Below are positions 27,342 through 36,658 of a stretch of 63,300 bases of DNA, in pieces. Location: contig CASDXF010000014.1 of NCBI GenBank assembly GCA_949285075.1, positions 1-63,300 of the forward strand, given 5' to 3'. Source of the stretch: an uncultured Bacteroides sp. GTDB taxonomy: Bacteria; Bacteroidota; Bacteroidia; Bacteroidales; Bacteroidaceae. How positions within the stretch are numbered: the stretch's first letter is position 1; every line of letters starts with the position of its first letter. The translations under genes and the position numbers were made by a program. Below the pieces are notes generated by a model. The model was not told where the DNA came from and ran no database searches. It was given only the letters and a program-made list of their open reading frames with translations.

Positions 27342-30300
27342 TTAGATTCCAATCATTAAGCCGACATTAAACACTCTCTGCAGCGGATAGCCGAGTCCGT
27401 TGCCGGCCATTTCCGGATCCCACATCTTAAACTTGCTGAGAACGAACAGGTTCGACGCGTTGAAGTAGAGGCGAAGATTGCTCAGCCCCCATTTAGCTAA
27501 GGTCTTTTCCGGAATAGTGTACCCCACTTCGAGGCTCTTCAGGCGGAGGTATCGTCCGTTGCGCAGCCACCAGCTGGAACCCTTATCGTTGTTGTCGACC
27601 TTAGTCGAGCTTAAGCGCGGCCAGAAGGCGTAGATATCCCGGTTATCTTCCGACCAGTGATCTTCGGCGATTGCCTCCAACAGTCCGTTCTGGTATCCTC
27701 CGTTGATGTAGAACGGTGTGATGTTTTGAGAGTTAATCATGAAGGAACGGCGGCCGATGCCCGTAAAGAAGAAGCTGAAGTCAAAGTCCTTCCATCCCAT
27801 AGAGGCTCCGAATCCGTAGTTGATTTCAGGCACGTCGGGGAATCCCATATAAACCATATCGTCGTCGGTGATTTGTCCGTCGCCGTTCATGTCCCGATAC
27901 TTGATATCTCCCGCCATGTATTCTCCGAATCCTTGCGTCGGTGAGTTGGCCACGTCCGCGTCGTCAATAAACAGACGCTCGGCGATAAGTCCTCTATGCG
28001 CATTTGCCGGATGTCCGATAGCGGTTCGGTAATATTCGTTTGCGGGGTAGTCGGGTTCGTCGTACACTCTCATTTCATTGTGCGCGTAGGTGAAGTTAAA
28101 CTGTCCTTCCAACCACATTCCGTTCAGGAAAGCTTTCTGATATTTCATGGACAGGTCTACGCCCTGATTGAAGGCTTCTCCCACGTTCGCCTTTACCGAT
28201 GCCGTCAGTCCCATCGTGTTGGGGATGTATGTGCGGTCCATTAGTATGTTGGTGCGATATTGGGTGAAGTATTCGGCGGTGACGGTGAAGCCCATACCTA
28301 CCAAGTCGATAGCGAGGTTCATCTGCCTTGACTTCTCCCATCCGATTAGCTCGTTGGCGTAGCGGCTGATGGAAACGCCCGGGCGGTTGTAGCTAAACAA
28401 TTCGCCGAACGTATATCCATATCCCCCATCTGATAAGTTGACGTTAGATAGGTAGAAGAAGCGGTCTAAGGTCGCGTCACCAATTTCGTCGTTACCTACT
28501 AAACCGTAGGAGCCTCTCAGCTTAAGGCTGGAGATTTTATCCTTAATCGGCCAGAATTTTTCGTTGGCTATATCCCACGCCGCGCCGACGGAAGGGAAGA
28601 ATCCCCATCGGTTATCCTTATGGAAACGTTCGCTACCGTTCAGACCGAAGTTGAACTCAACGAAGTAGCGGGAGTCGAAATTATAGGCCGCGCGTCCGGA
28701 GAGGCCGAGGTTACGATTTGGCAACGAAGCCTCCAGACTTCCTGCATTACCTGTAGAATAGTCGGAAAGACGTCCTACCAACAATCCGTTGACCGTATGC
28801 TTGTCCTTGAAAGTGCGGTCATAGGTCAGAATGGCTTCCGCATACATCTTACTGTTGACGTTTTTGGCTCCTTCCGTATAGTTCAGGTATTCGGTTCCTA
28901 CGGTTCCGATAGAAGTAGAACTTCCGTCGTTGTAAGGGAGTAGTGTAGCGTTTCCCGACTCGTCTATCTGCGTATGATAATAGAAAGGAGAGAAACTGCG
29001 TGACGTGTCAAAGTAAGAGTAGCGCTCTACATAACCCATTGCGCTGACCTTTAATCCTTCGGTGATGAAGGACAGGTCTTGCTTAAATTCGAACTGCGCA
29101 TTAATCTTGGATGATTTTGAAGATTGGTAGCCCGATACCATTTGAGCGTACGGATTGACGAACAACGAATTCGTACCCGGCATGATGGCATTTCCAAACA
29201 TTTCGTGCTTGGTGTACGGACTCATTGAGCTTGGATAAGTGGCCGGGAACATGACCGGATTACTCCAGATGGCGGAGTTGAATACTTGAGTTCCGCCACC
29301 AATCGGGCCGTTCTGGTCATCAAACTGACCATATATACGGATAATGGCCTGCGTGGTGGGCGTAATGTTCAGTGTCGTGTTCGAGCGGATGGAATAGCTT
29401 CTCAGCTTTACATTGTTGTCGAAGAGCGTATTTTTTCCGCTTTTCAGTATACCGTTGTCGATATTCAGCGTTCCCGCCACGTAGTATTGGGCGATGCTTC
29501 CTCCACCGGACACGTTCATGTTGTAACGTTGGTTGATGGTGCGGTCCTTAATCAACTGGTTAATCCAGTTGTTGTTGGGATACAGCAATGGGTTGTCGCC
29601 GTTGCGCGTATGTTCAATCTTGTTCTGCGAATAGGGCAGACTGGCCAACGGATTTCTGGTCAGCGCGGCTTCGTTGGCCAACTCCATATAGGTGATGTTG
29701 TCGGCGAACTTGAAGTTGCGCGTGTTGGTAGAGATGGAGTTCTCTATACGCACGTTGAACTTGGCCTTTTCCGCCTTACCCAGTTTCGTGGTAACCAATA
29801 TTACACCATTCGCGCCTCTCGCGCCGTAAACAGCCGTCGCGGTAGCGTCTTTCAATACGGAGAAGGCCTCAATGTCATCAGGCTGCAGGCGGGCGAGGTC
29901 TGTACTGCTCGACTCGATACCGTCAATCAGGATAAGCGGGTCTACCTTACCGGCACCGAATGAGCCTACACCACGGACGAAGAACTGCGCGTTGTCCCGT
30001 CCCGGCTCTCCTGAGCTTTGGTACGAGATGACACCCGCTATTCTACCCGAAAGCATGGTGGTAAGGTTACTCGTGGGGCCTTTCAGGTCTTTCACGTCGA
30101 CAGTGGAGATTGAGCTTACCAGACTCTCTTTCTTCTGGGTTCCGAATCCTACCACAACAACCTCTTCCAACGCTTCGTTCGACTCTTCCATGATGACCTT
30201 AATCCGCTGCGTGCTTGAGGTTATCTTATGGGTGACTTCCCGATAGCCCATAAAGCTGAACTTCAACACGTCGCCCGGGCGGGCATCGATACTGAAATTA

Positions 30301-30587
30301 CCGTCAGCGTCGGTTACCGTACCAATCTTGGTACCGTCAATCATTACGTTGACACCCGGCATGAAGTTGCCGTCAACGTCCGTCACTACACCTACAATCT
30401 TGCTGTTTTGCTGCGTGAAGAGAGATTCCTCCGTTTCAGCGTGCAGTGGGGATAATGCGCTGAAAAGGAAACAGCAGAATAGAGGTAAAACACTTTGTAG
30501 GAAAGATTTCCTAGCCAAAATTTTTTTCTTCTCTTCTCTACATGTAGAGTGTGAGAAGTAACGATTTAGAATGGGTATTTTACTCAT
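27342..30587 (-). CDS. SusC/RagA-family TonB-linked outer-membrane transporter
   Basis: 1081 residues. After a signal peptide (about 30-50, with an unusually long N-region) comes a carboxypeptidase-D-like domain (SKIVGVVTDVDGNFMPGVNVMIDGT), the TonB-box region EEVVVVGFGTQKKESLVSSIS, a plug (LSGRIAGVISYQSSGEPG, RGANGVILVTTK), and a 22-strand barrel ending in RVFNVGLMIGI. No STN domain is present, so no anti-sigma signalling is expected. No ECF sigma, hybrid two-component or SusR-type regulator is visible in the window, so its control lies elsewhere. Confidence 0.95.
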   Translation of the reverse strand: MSKIPILNRYFSHSTCREEKKKILARKSFLQSVLPLFCCFLFSALSPLHAETEESLFTQQNSKIVGVVTDVDGNFMPGVNVMIDGTKIGTVTDADGNFSIDARPGDVLKFSFMGYREVTHKITSSTQRIKVIMEESNEALEEVVVVGFGTQKKESLVSSISTVDVKDLKGPTSNLTTMLSGRIAGVISYQSSGEPGRDNAQFFVRGVGSFGAGKVDPLILIDGIESSSTDLARLQPDDIEAFSVLKDATATAVYGARGANGVILVTTKLGKAEKAKFNVRIENSISTNTRNFKFADNITYMELANEAALTRNPLASLPYSQNKIEHTRNGDNPLLYPNNNWINQLIKDRTINQRYNMNVSGGGSIAQYYVAGTLNIDNGILKSGKNTLFDNNVKLRSYSIRSNTTLNITPTTQAIIRIYGQFDDQNGPIGGGTQVFNSAIWSNPVMFPATYPSSMSPYTKHEMFGNAIMPGTNSLFVNPYAQMVSGYQSSKSSKINAQFEFKQDLSFITEGLKVSAMGYVERYSYFDTSRSFSPFYYHTQIDESGNATLLPYNDGSSTSIGTVGTEYLNYTEGAKNVNSKMYAEAILTYDRTFKDKHTVNGLLVGRLSDYSTGNAGSLEASLPNRNLGLSGRAAYNFDSRYFVEFNFGLNGSERFHKDNRWGFFPSVGAAWDIANEKFWPIKDKISSLKLRGSYGLVGNDEIGDATLDRFFYLSNVNLSDGGYGYTFGELFSYNRPGVSISRYANELIGWEKSRQMNLAIDLVGMGFTVTAEYFTQYRTNILMDRTYIPNTMGLTASVKANVGEAFNQGVDLSMKYQKAFLNGMWLEGQFNFTYAHNEMRVYDEPDYPANEYYRTAIGHPANAHRGLIAERLFIDDADVANSPTQGFGEYMAGDIKYRDMNGDGQITDDDMVYMGFPDVPEINYGFGASMGWKDFDFSFFFTGIGRRSFMINSQNITPFYINGGYQNGLLEAIAEDHWSEDNRDIYAFWPRLSSTKVDNNDKGSSWWLRNGRYLRLKSLEVGYTIPEKTLAKWGLSNLRLYFNASNLFVLSKFKMWDPEMAGNGLGYPLQRVFNVGLMIGI

Positions 30588-31066
30588 ACTTACATGGAAT
30601 TAAACTTATTTTTTATTTTCCAACGCAAATAAAGTGTATTTTATAAAATAATAGACTATGATAAATGATTTAAAGAATATCATTTTTGACACTATTTGTC
30701 GGTTGAACGTATAATCTGCGCTCAAGAGGGGGGGTGGAAGGAAAACCGGGCGTGAGCCGTAGCGCTGTTTCTCACGAGAGACAGCCCTACGGCTCATGAG
30801 AAACAGCCCCATCTCTCACGAGCCGTAGGGCCATCTAATAAATGGAGAGTTGAGAGGTGAAAATTAAGAATCAAGAGGCTATAAATCAATAAATTCCCCC
30901 TCAGTGCTTAGAGCCTGTTTACATTTTGCTCGGGTTTATTTTGAGCGTCCTTTTCGGTCTCTTTTCCCGATTACGTCTTAATTTTCACTTCTCAATCTAA
31001 TCGTTTTCAATTTAATAAGTTTATCTTTGCCTTGTCTTTTACACATATATTATAATATTAAGCAAT
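30588..31066. other. Divergent intergenic region with repeats
   Basis: Separates the leftward PUL from the rightward sialidase-like gene. It holds the 22-bp repeat array D (30748-30832), an AT-rich run of GAGAGTTGAGAGG / AAAATTAAGAATC words, and one good copy of the dispersed 45-50 bp repeat (30911-30962). The short leftward frame at 30606-30812 spans repeats and is not credible as a gene. Confidence 0.6.
30748..30832. repeat. 22-bp palindromic array D
   Basis: One forward unit at 30784-30805, flanked on both sides by inverted units (GAGCCGTAG near 30753 and GAGCCGTAGGG near 30820), giving an extended cruciform-capable block. Confidence 0.75.
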
Positions 31067-32824
31067 ATGAGTATGCGTCTTATTCGTTTTTCTTTTCCGC
31101 TTGCGCTATGCTTAGCGTTCTTTGGGGTCGCGCTGTTTTTTGCGCCGTGTCTTTCCGTGTTTGGGGCTAACGCCTCTCGAAATGCCGTGGAGCCGTTGGA
31201 CGGGGTCAGGATAGCGTGGGATTACAGCAGCATGAGGAGCCTCGCCCCGAGGGGAGGATACGCCCGGATGCTGCGCTTGGCCGACCGCTCCGTCGTGATG
31301 GTGTACGAGGACTGGGCCTTGCACGACCGGGCTGGGACGTGCGGCAATACGGTCATTATCCGAAGCTACGACGAGGGCGTGACGTGGAGCGAGCCTGAGG
31401 TTATTTTCCCGTATTTCCAAGCGACGAACAAGGAAACCGGCGAGACGGCTCTGGTGGGCATGTACAATCCGGAAGTCATTCAGTTGGCCAACGGAGATAT
31501 ACTGGTGGCTACGGACTACCGCCCGCAGAAGCCGGAGGTGACCCCTTACGCCATCGCCGTGCGCAAGAGCGTGGACAACGGCAAGACGTGGAGCGACATC
31601 AAGATACTGTATGAGGCCCAACCCCGTTTCCATGACGGGTGTTGGGAACCCTCGTTCCTGCAACTCCCCGACGGAAGGGTGCAGGTCTACTTCGCCAATG
31701 AGGGAAACTTCACCCATTCGGGCGAGCAGGAGATTTCCGTCATCACTTCGGCGGACAACGGCGAGACGTGGGGAGAGGCGAGGCGCGTGTCGTTCCGCAG
31801 GGGACATCGGGACGGGATGCCCGTGGCCCGGGTGATAGGGGACGAAATCGTGGTGGCGATTGAGGATAACAAGGAGGGTAACTTCCGGCCCTATACGGTC
31901 CGGACCAAGTTGGAGGAGGACTGGGCCTCTCCGGTGCTGGACGACTCTCCCGGGCGGGACTATTGCCTGACCGACTCGCTTGAGGATAACGTCATTATGG
32001 GCGCTCCCTATCTGCTGACTCTTCCTACGGGAGAGACGCTGCTTTCCTATCAGTCTACGCAGGGCGGAAGGCCGTCGAGAGTCAGCTCGCAAGCCATGAA
32101 CGTGGTCGTGGGCGACAAGTCCGCCCGCCGTTTCGGACGGGTGACCCAACCTTTCCCGCTGCGTGACGACCAACAGTCGATGTGGAACTCCCTCGCTTTG
32201 TGGGACGAGCGGACGGTGGTCGCCGTGGGCGAGGTGAGGCTGAAGCGTACGGGAAAGCCCACCTTTATCAAGGGATATATACTGAACGACATGGAGGTGC
32301 GGGGAAAGCGGATTGAGGAATATCCCCTCTTCGTGGGAGCCAAGACGGAAGCGAACCTGAGGGTGGGACTGGGCGCTGACCGTTCGCGCCTATATATAGC
32401 GTGTAAGGTTTCCGACCCTACGCCCTGCGCCGCTCCTTCGGGCACGGAGGAGGGAGACGGGGTCTTCCTGCTGATTAACGCCCGCAATGTATCTTCCGAC
32501 ACGCCCGTTGAAGGGGTTTACAAGCTCTGGTGCTCTTCCGTCGGCGACGTGAAGCTCTGGGAAGGAGAGTCCGGAAGGTGGGAACCGCTGCCGGCGGACG
32601 GCGTTAAGGTGGACGTTTCCGCCTCGTCCGGAGGATACGAGCTGCGCTTCACCCTTCCGAGAAAGCGGATGGACGTGGGCGAGGTTATCCGGATAGGAGC
32701 GGGGATATCGAACTATACGCCGGACGGCGGAAATGTGGAGTTCTTGGTGAACGGCGAGGCGGACGCTCCGCATACGTGGATAAAGGCCACTTTGGGCGGA
32801 AAGAAAGGCGGACGGCGGAAATAA
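31067..32824 (+). CDS. Sialidase-superfamily glycoside hydrolase with C-terminal CBM9-like domain
   Basis: 585 residues. Signal peptide (about 1-36), then a six-bladed propeller with three clear Asp boxes: SYDEGVTW (100-107), SVDNGKTW (168-175), SADNGETW (228-235). An [10 protein letters not shown] motif near 62 could supply one of the active-site arginines. About 410-580 looks like a family-9-type carbohydrate-binding or DOMON-like fold. GH33 exo-sialidase or a GH93-type exo-arabinanase are both possible; the active site was not resolved. It is divergent from the PUL and may serve it. Confidence 0.75.
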   Translation: MSMRLIRFSFPLALCLAFFGVALFFAPCLSVFGANASRNAVEPLDGVRIAWDYSSMRSLAPRGGYARMLRLADRSVVMVYEDWALHDRAGTCGNTVIIRSYDEGVTWSEPEVIFPYFQATNKETGETALVGMYNPEVIQLANGDILVATDYRPQKPEVTPYAIAVRKSVDNGKTWSDIKILYEAQPRFHDGCWEPSFLQLPDGRVQVYFANEGNFTHSGEQEISVITSADNGETWGEARRVSFRRGHRDGMPVARVIGDEIVVAIEDNKEGNFRPYTVRTKLEEDWASPVLDDSPGRDYCLTDSLEDNVIMGAPYLLTLPTGETLLSYQSTQGGRPSRVSSQAMNVVVGDKSARRFGRVTQPFPLRDDQQSMWNSLALWDERTVVAVGEVRLKRTGKPTFIKGYILNDMEVRGKRIEEYPLFVGAKTEANLRVGLGADRSRLYIACKVSDPTPCAAPSGTEEGDGVFLLINARNVSSDTPVEGVYKLWCSSVGDVKLWEGESGRWEPLPADGVKVDVSASSGGYELRFTLPRKRMDVGEVIRIGAGISNYTPDGGNVEFLVNGEADAPHTWIKATLGGKKGGRRK

Positions 32825-32832
32825 ACGCGGTG

Positions 32833-32863
32833 TTGCGCGCTCGGTGGAAAACGACTATCTTTG
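32833..32863 (+). promoter_or_regulatory. Promoter for mutS inside the 3' end region of the sialidase-like gene
   Basis: TTG at 32833-32835 region, about 20 bp spacer, TATCTTTG at 32856-32863. The mutS start follows 26 bp later. Confidence 0.6.
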
Positions 32864-32889
32864 CTCCGATAATTCCGTACCATTTGCCT

Positions 32890-35532
32890 ATGAAGAGTAG
32901 AGAGGAAAGAAACGTGAGCGAAAAGGATATTGTACTTACCCCCATGATGAAGCAGTTCTTGGACCTGAAGGCCCAACATCCCGACGCGGTGATGCTGTTT
33001 CGTTGCGGCGACTTCTACGAGACGTATTCCACGGACGCGATTGTCGCTTCCGAGATATTGGGCATCACGCTGACCAAGCGGGCCAACGGGAAAGAGAAGA
33101 CTATCGAGATGGCGGGATTCCCCCACCATGCGCTCGATACCTATCTGCCCAAGCTGATTCGGGCCGGGAAGCGGGTGGCGATTTGCGACCAGTTGGAAGA
33201 CCCCAAGCTGACGAAGAAGTTGGTCAAGAGGGGGATTACCGAGTTGGTCACCCCCGGCGTGTCCATCAACGACAATGTGCTGAACTACAAGGAGAACAAT
33301 TTCCTTGCCGCCGTGCACTTCGGGAAAGCCTCGTGCGGAGTGGCTTTCCTTGACATCTCTACCGGAGAGTTCCTCACCGCCGAGGGGCCTTTCGACTACG
33401 TGGACAAGCTGCTGAACAACTTCGCCCCTAAGGAGGTACTCTTCGAGCGGGGGAAACGCCCGATGTTCGAGGGAAACTTCGGCGGGAAGTACTTCACCTT
33501 CGAGCTGGACGACTGGGTCTTTACGGAGTCTACGGCCCGTGAGAAACTGCTGAGCCACTTTGAGACGAAGAACCTGAAGGGGTTCGGCGTGGAGCATCTG
33601 AAGAACGGCATTATCGCTTCGGGGGCTATCCTGCAATACCTGACCATGACGCAGCATACGCAGGTGGGGCACATCACTTCACTGGCCCGCATCGAGGAGG
33701 AGAAGTACGTGCGTCTGGACAAGTTCACCGTGCGCAGCCTTGAGCTGACGGGCAGCATGAACGAGGGCGGGAGCAGCCTGCTCAGCGTGATAGACAAGAC
33801 GATTAGCCCGATGGGGGCCCGCCTGCTGAAGCGGTGGATGGTCTTTCCGCTGAAGGAGGTAAGGCCGATAAACGAACGTCTCGACGTGGTGGAGTATTTT
33901 TTCCGTCACCCGGACTTCAAGGAGGTGATAGAGGAGCAGCTGCACTTTATAGGCGACTTGGAGCGCATCATCTCTAAGGTGGCCGTGGGCAGGGTCTCTC
34001 CCCGCGAGGTCGTTCAGCTGAGGGTGGCGTTGCAGGCGATAGAGCCTATCAGGAGAGCGTGCGTAGAGGCGGATAACGCGAGCCTGAACCGTATCGGCGA
34101 GCGGCTGAGCCTCTGCGAAGACATTCGCGACCGCATCGGCAGGGAGATAAAGGACGACCCTCCGCTCTTGGCCAATAAGGGCGGAGTGATAAGGGACGGC
34201 GTGAACGAGGAACTGGACGAGCTGCGCCGGATTTCCTATTCGGGAAAGGACTATTTGCTCCAGATTCAGCAGAGGGAGAGCGAGCTGACCGGCATCCCGA
34301 GCCTGAAGGTGGCCTACAACAACGTGTTCGGCTATTACATCGAGGTGCGCAACGTGCATAAGGACAAGGTGCCGAAAGAGTGGATACGCAAGCAGACGTT
34401 GGTCAACGCTGAGCGTTACATTACGCAGGAGCTGAAGGAGTACGAGGAGAAGATACTGGGAGCGGAAGATAAGATTCTGATTCTGGAAACGAGGCTGTAT
34501 GCGGAACTGGTGCAGGCGCTCGCGGAGTTCATTCCGCAGATTCAGGTCAACGCCAGTCAGATAGCCCGGTTGGACTGCCTGCTGTCGTTCGCCAACGTAG
34601 CTCGCGAGAATGGATACATTCGCCCTGTCATTGAGGACAGCGACGTGTTGGACATCCGTCAGGGAAGGCATCCGGTGATAGAGAAGCAGTTGCCCATCGG
34701 AGAGAAGTACGTGGCCAACGACGTAATGCTGAACAGCTCGACGCAGCAGATTATCATCATCACGGGACCGAACATGGCGGGTAAGTCGGCGCTTCTCCGG
34801 CAGACGGCGCTGATTACGCTGTTGGCGCAAATAGGCTCGTTCGTCCCGGCGGAGAGCGCCCGCATCGGATTGGTGGACAAGATATTCACCCGGGTGGGCG
34901 CGAGCGACAACATATCCGTGGGCGAATCGACCTTTATGGTAGAGATGAACGAGGCGGCGGACATCCTGAACAACCTCTCCGCCCGCAGCTTGGTGCTTTT
35001 CGACGAGTTGGGACGGGGAACCTCCACTTATGACGGAATCTCCATCGCTTGGGCCATCGTGGAGTATATACACGAGCACCCGAAGGCTAAGGCCCGCACC
35101 CTGTTCGCCACGCATTACCACGAGCTGAACGAGATGGAGAAATCTTTCAAGCGTATAAAGAACTACAACGTCTCCGTAAAGGAGGTGGACAACAAGGTCA
35201 TCTTCCTGCGTAAACTGGAGCGGGGCGGGAGCGAGCACTCTTTCGGTATTCACGTGGCGAAGATGGCGGGTATGCCGAAGAGCATCGTGAAGCGGGCGAA
35301 CGAGATACTGAAGCGTCTTGAGGCCGACAACCGTCAGCAGGGAATCTCCGGAAAGCCGTTGGCGGAGATGGCGGAGCAGCGGGGAGGGGTACAGCTGAGC
35401 TTCTTCCAGCTGGACGACCCGGTACTGTGCCAGATTCGCGACGAGATACTCAATCTGGACGTGAACAACCTGACTCCCGTTGAGGCCCTGAACAAGCTGA
35501 ACGACATAAAGAAGATTGTGAAGGGGAGGTAG
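32890..35532 (+). CDS. mutS: DNA mismatch repair protein MutS
   Basis: 880 residues from ATG 32890. The frame is open to 32776, but the upstream codons overlap the promoter and the end of the previous gene. The mismatch-reading motif GDFYE has F42 and E44. Connector, lever and clamp domains follow, then the ATPase with Walker A GPNMAGKS at 626-633, [14 protein letters not shown], Walker [17 protein letters not shown] and the [13 protein letters not shown] switch. Length and motifs fit MutS1, the base mismatch sensor, not MutS2. Transcribed alone. Confidence 0.97.
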   Translation: MKSREERNVSEKDIVLTPMMKQFLDLKAQHPDAVMLFRCGDFYETYSTDAIVASEILGITLTKRANGKEKTIEMAGFPHHALDTYLPKLIRAGKRVAICDQLEDPKLTKKLVKRGITELVTPGVSINDNVLNYKENNFLAAVHFGKASCGVAFLDISTGEFLTAEGPFDYVDKLLNNFAPKEVLFERGKRPMFEGNFGGKYFTFELDDWVFTESTAREKLLSHFETKNLKGFGVEHLKNGIIASGAILQYLTMTQHTQVGHITSLARIEEEKYVRLDKFTVRSLELTGSMNEGGSSLLSVIDKTISPMGARLLKRWMVFPLKEVRPINERLDVVEYFFRHPDFKEVIEEQLHFIGDLERIISKVAVGRVSPREVVQLRVALQAIEPIRRACVEADNASLNRIGERLSLCEDIRDRIGREIKDDPPLLANKGGVIRDGVNEELDELRRISYSGKDYLLQIQQRESELTGIPSLKVAYNNVFGYYIEVRNVHKDKVPKEWIRKQTLVNAERYITQELKEYEEKILGAEDKILILETRLYAELVQALAEFIPQIQVNASQIARLDCLLSFANVARENGYIRPVIEDSDVLDIRQGRHPVIEKQLPIGEKYVANDVMLNSSTQQIIIITGPNMAGKSALLRQTALITLLAQIGSFVPAESARIGLVDKIFTRVGASDNISVGESTFMVEMNEAADILNNLSARSLVLFDELGRGTSTYDGISIAWAIVEYIHEHPKAKARTLFATHYHELNEMEKSFKRIKNYNVSVKEVDNKVIFLRKLERGGSEHSFGIHVAKMAGMPKSIVKRANEILKRLEADNRQQGISGKPLAEMAEQRGGVQLSFFQLDDPVLCQIRDEILNLDVNNLTPVEALNKLNDIKKIVKGR

Positions 35533-35557
35533 GCCTGCCTCTCCCGTAAAGCGTCAA

Positions 35558-35606
35558 TAAAAAAAGATATCCCCGCCGTCCTTCGTGAAGGACATGCGGG
35601 GATATT
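35558..35606 (-). terminator. Terminator for the PepSY-like gene
   Basis: GATATCCCCG...GTCCTTC (35566-35582) pairs with GAAGGAC...GCGGGGATATTC up to 35606. On the minus strand it ends in a run of seven T, so it serves the leftward gene; convergent mutS ends just before it. Confidence 0.85.
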
Positions 35607-35639
35607 CCACGTATAGCTATTTGTAAATAATGCCTGCGC

Positions 35640-36080
35640 TTAGTCGTCGTTGTCCATGTCGATGACGTTGAACTTCTTGTCGAACGTGATTTCCCAGAAG
35701 TTGGACAGATGCACTTCGTATTCGTAGCGGTCTTTCTCTATCGACAGCACTTTGGCGTCCGGATAGTTGGTGCTGACGTATTGCTGTATTTGCTCCGGAA
35801 TCGCCTTTACGGGGACGCCTTCGCGCTTGCATTTCAGCTTTTTCCAGTCACCGTCGCGGTTGAACTCCAGTTGGTCGCCGTTTATCAGCGTAACCTCGTA
35901 CTCCGTGTCGAAGAGGTCTTTCTCCATCTTGGCGAACGCGACCTTCGCTTCCGGGAAGTGTTGCTTGATGAACTGCTGGCTCGCTTGGGGCAGTTGTTCA
36001 AGGGTGACGGGACGGCTGTTGTCCGCCGTCGCCAGTTGCATTGTGAATACGCAGGCTAATAATAAGAATAACTTTTTCAT
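35640..36080 (-). CDS. PepSY-like domain periplasmic protein
   Basis: 146 residues from MKKLFLLLACVF. Signal peptide 1-20, then two repeats of the PepSY-like (DUF2874) fold: LPQASQQFIKQHFPEAKVAFAKMEKD...YEVTLINGDQLEFNRDGDWKKL and IPEQIQQYVSTNYPDAKVLSIEKDRYEYEVHLSNFWEITFDKKFNVID. Short acidic tail. The family is common in Bacteroidetes, probably binding or inhibiting a partner in the periplasm, with no proven function. Own terminator, no operon partner. Confidence 0.88.
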   Translation of the reverse strand: MKKLFLLLACVFTMQLATADNSRPVTLEQLPQASQQFIKQHFPEAKVAFAKMEKDLFDTEYEVTLINGDQLEFNRDGDWKKLKCKREGVPVKAIPEQIQQYVSTNYPDAKVLSIEKDRYEYEVHLSNFWEITFDKKFNVIDMDNDD

Positions 36081-36658
36081 ATCGTTCAAATTTTTACGGG
36101 TTATTATTCGTTTTAATTTTCTACTGCAAAGAAAAGGAACAATCTTGAAAAGAAATGGGAATTTGCGGGGGTTTTATGGCCGTGTCTCTACTTTAACATC
36201 TCTTAATGGTTGAGCCTGCAAATTGAATGGTGAGGGTTATTAAGTTGGGAGACCGGAAAAACATCCTCGAAAAGGACGCTCAAAATGAACCCGGGCAAAA
36301 TGTAAGAAACTGTTTTGGATTTATCGCGCGCGCACGAAAACGGATACATCAAGCTAAGAAAAGCTTTTTGGAGAAATTCAAAGCAGCTTCTAAGCAGACT
36401 CTCGATGGGGAGTGGAATGTTGAGAATCGAGAATTGGGACAGAGCGCTAAGCGTGTTCCTGACGTGACGCTTAACGTTCTGTCTTTTAGCTTCTTATTCT
36501 TTCATTGTCCCGCCGCCCCATTTCTCGTGAGGCGCTGCCCTGTTTCTCGCGAGCCGTAGGGCCGCTTGTTAAATTGAGAATGGGGTGTTGGGAATTAGGA
36601 AATTAAGGGTTGGAATTTAGAGAGCCGCGAATGGCCTCGTAGGGAAGCCCCTCGTCTC
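36081..36658. other. Intergenic region with repeats
   Basis: No credible gene. It contains an inverted copy of the dispersed 45-50 bp repeat (36262-36306), GAGAATTGGGA-type words, and the 22-bp array E (36515-36562). The short rightward frame across 36227-36559 is made of these repeats and is discounted. Confidence 0.6.
36515..36562 (-). repeat. 22-bp palindromic array E
   Basis: Two units on the minus strand: a unit starting GCCCTACGG at 36562 and a following unit with GGGCAGCG and CTCACGAG, ending in GGGGC. Same period and core as the other arrays. Confidence 0.75.

Noticed and set aside
30606-30812. Leftward 68-codon frame
   Set aside because: It is made of the 22-bp repeat array and AT-rich filler.
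33679-35253. A 524-codon leftward frame opposite mutS
   Set aside because: Shadow of mutS codon usage; His/Leu/Arg-rich with no domain, and mutS is certain. Similar long frames opposite leuS and in 31112-32173 were dropped for the same reason.
36227-36559. Rightward 110-codon frame
   Set aside because: It crosses two repeat families and has no start context or recognisable domain.
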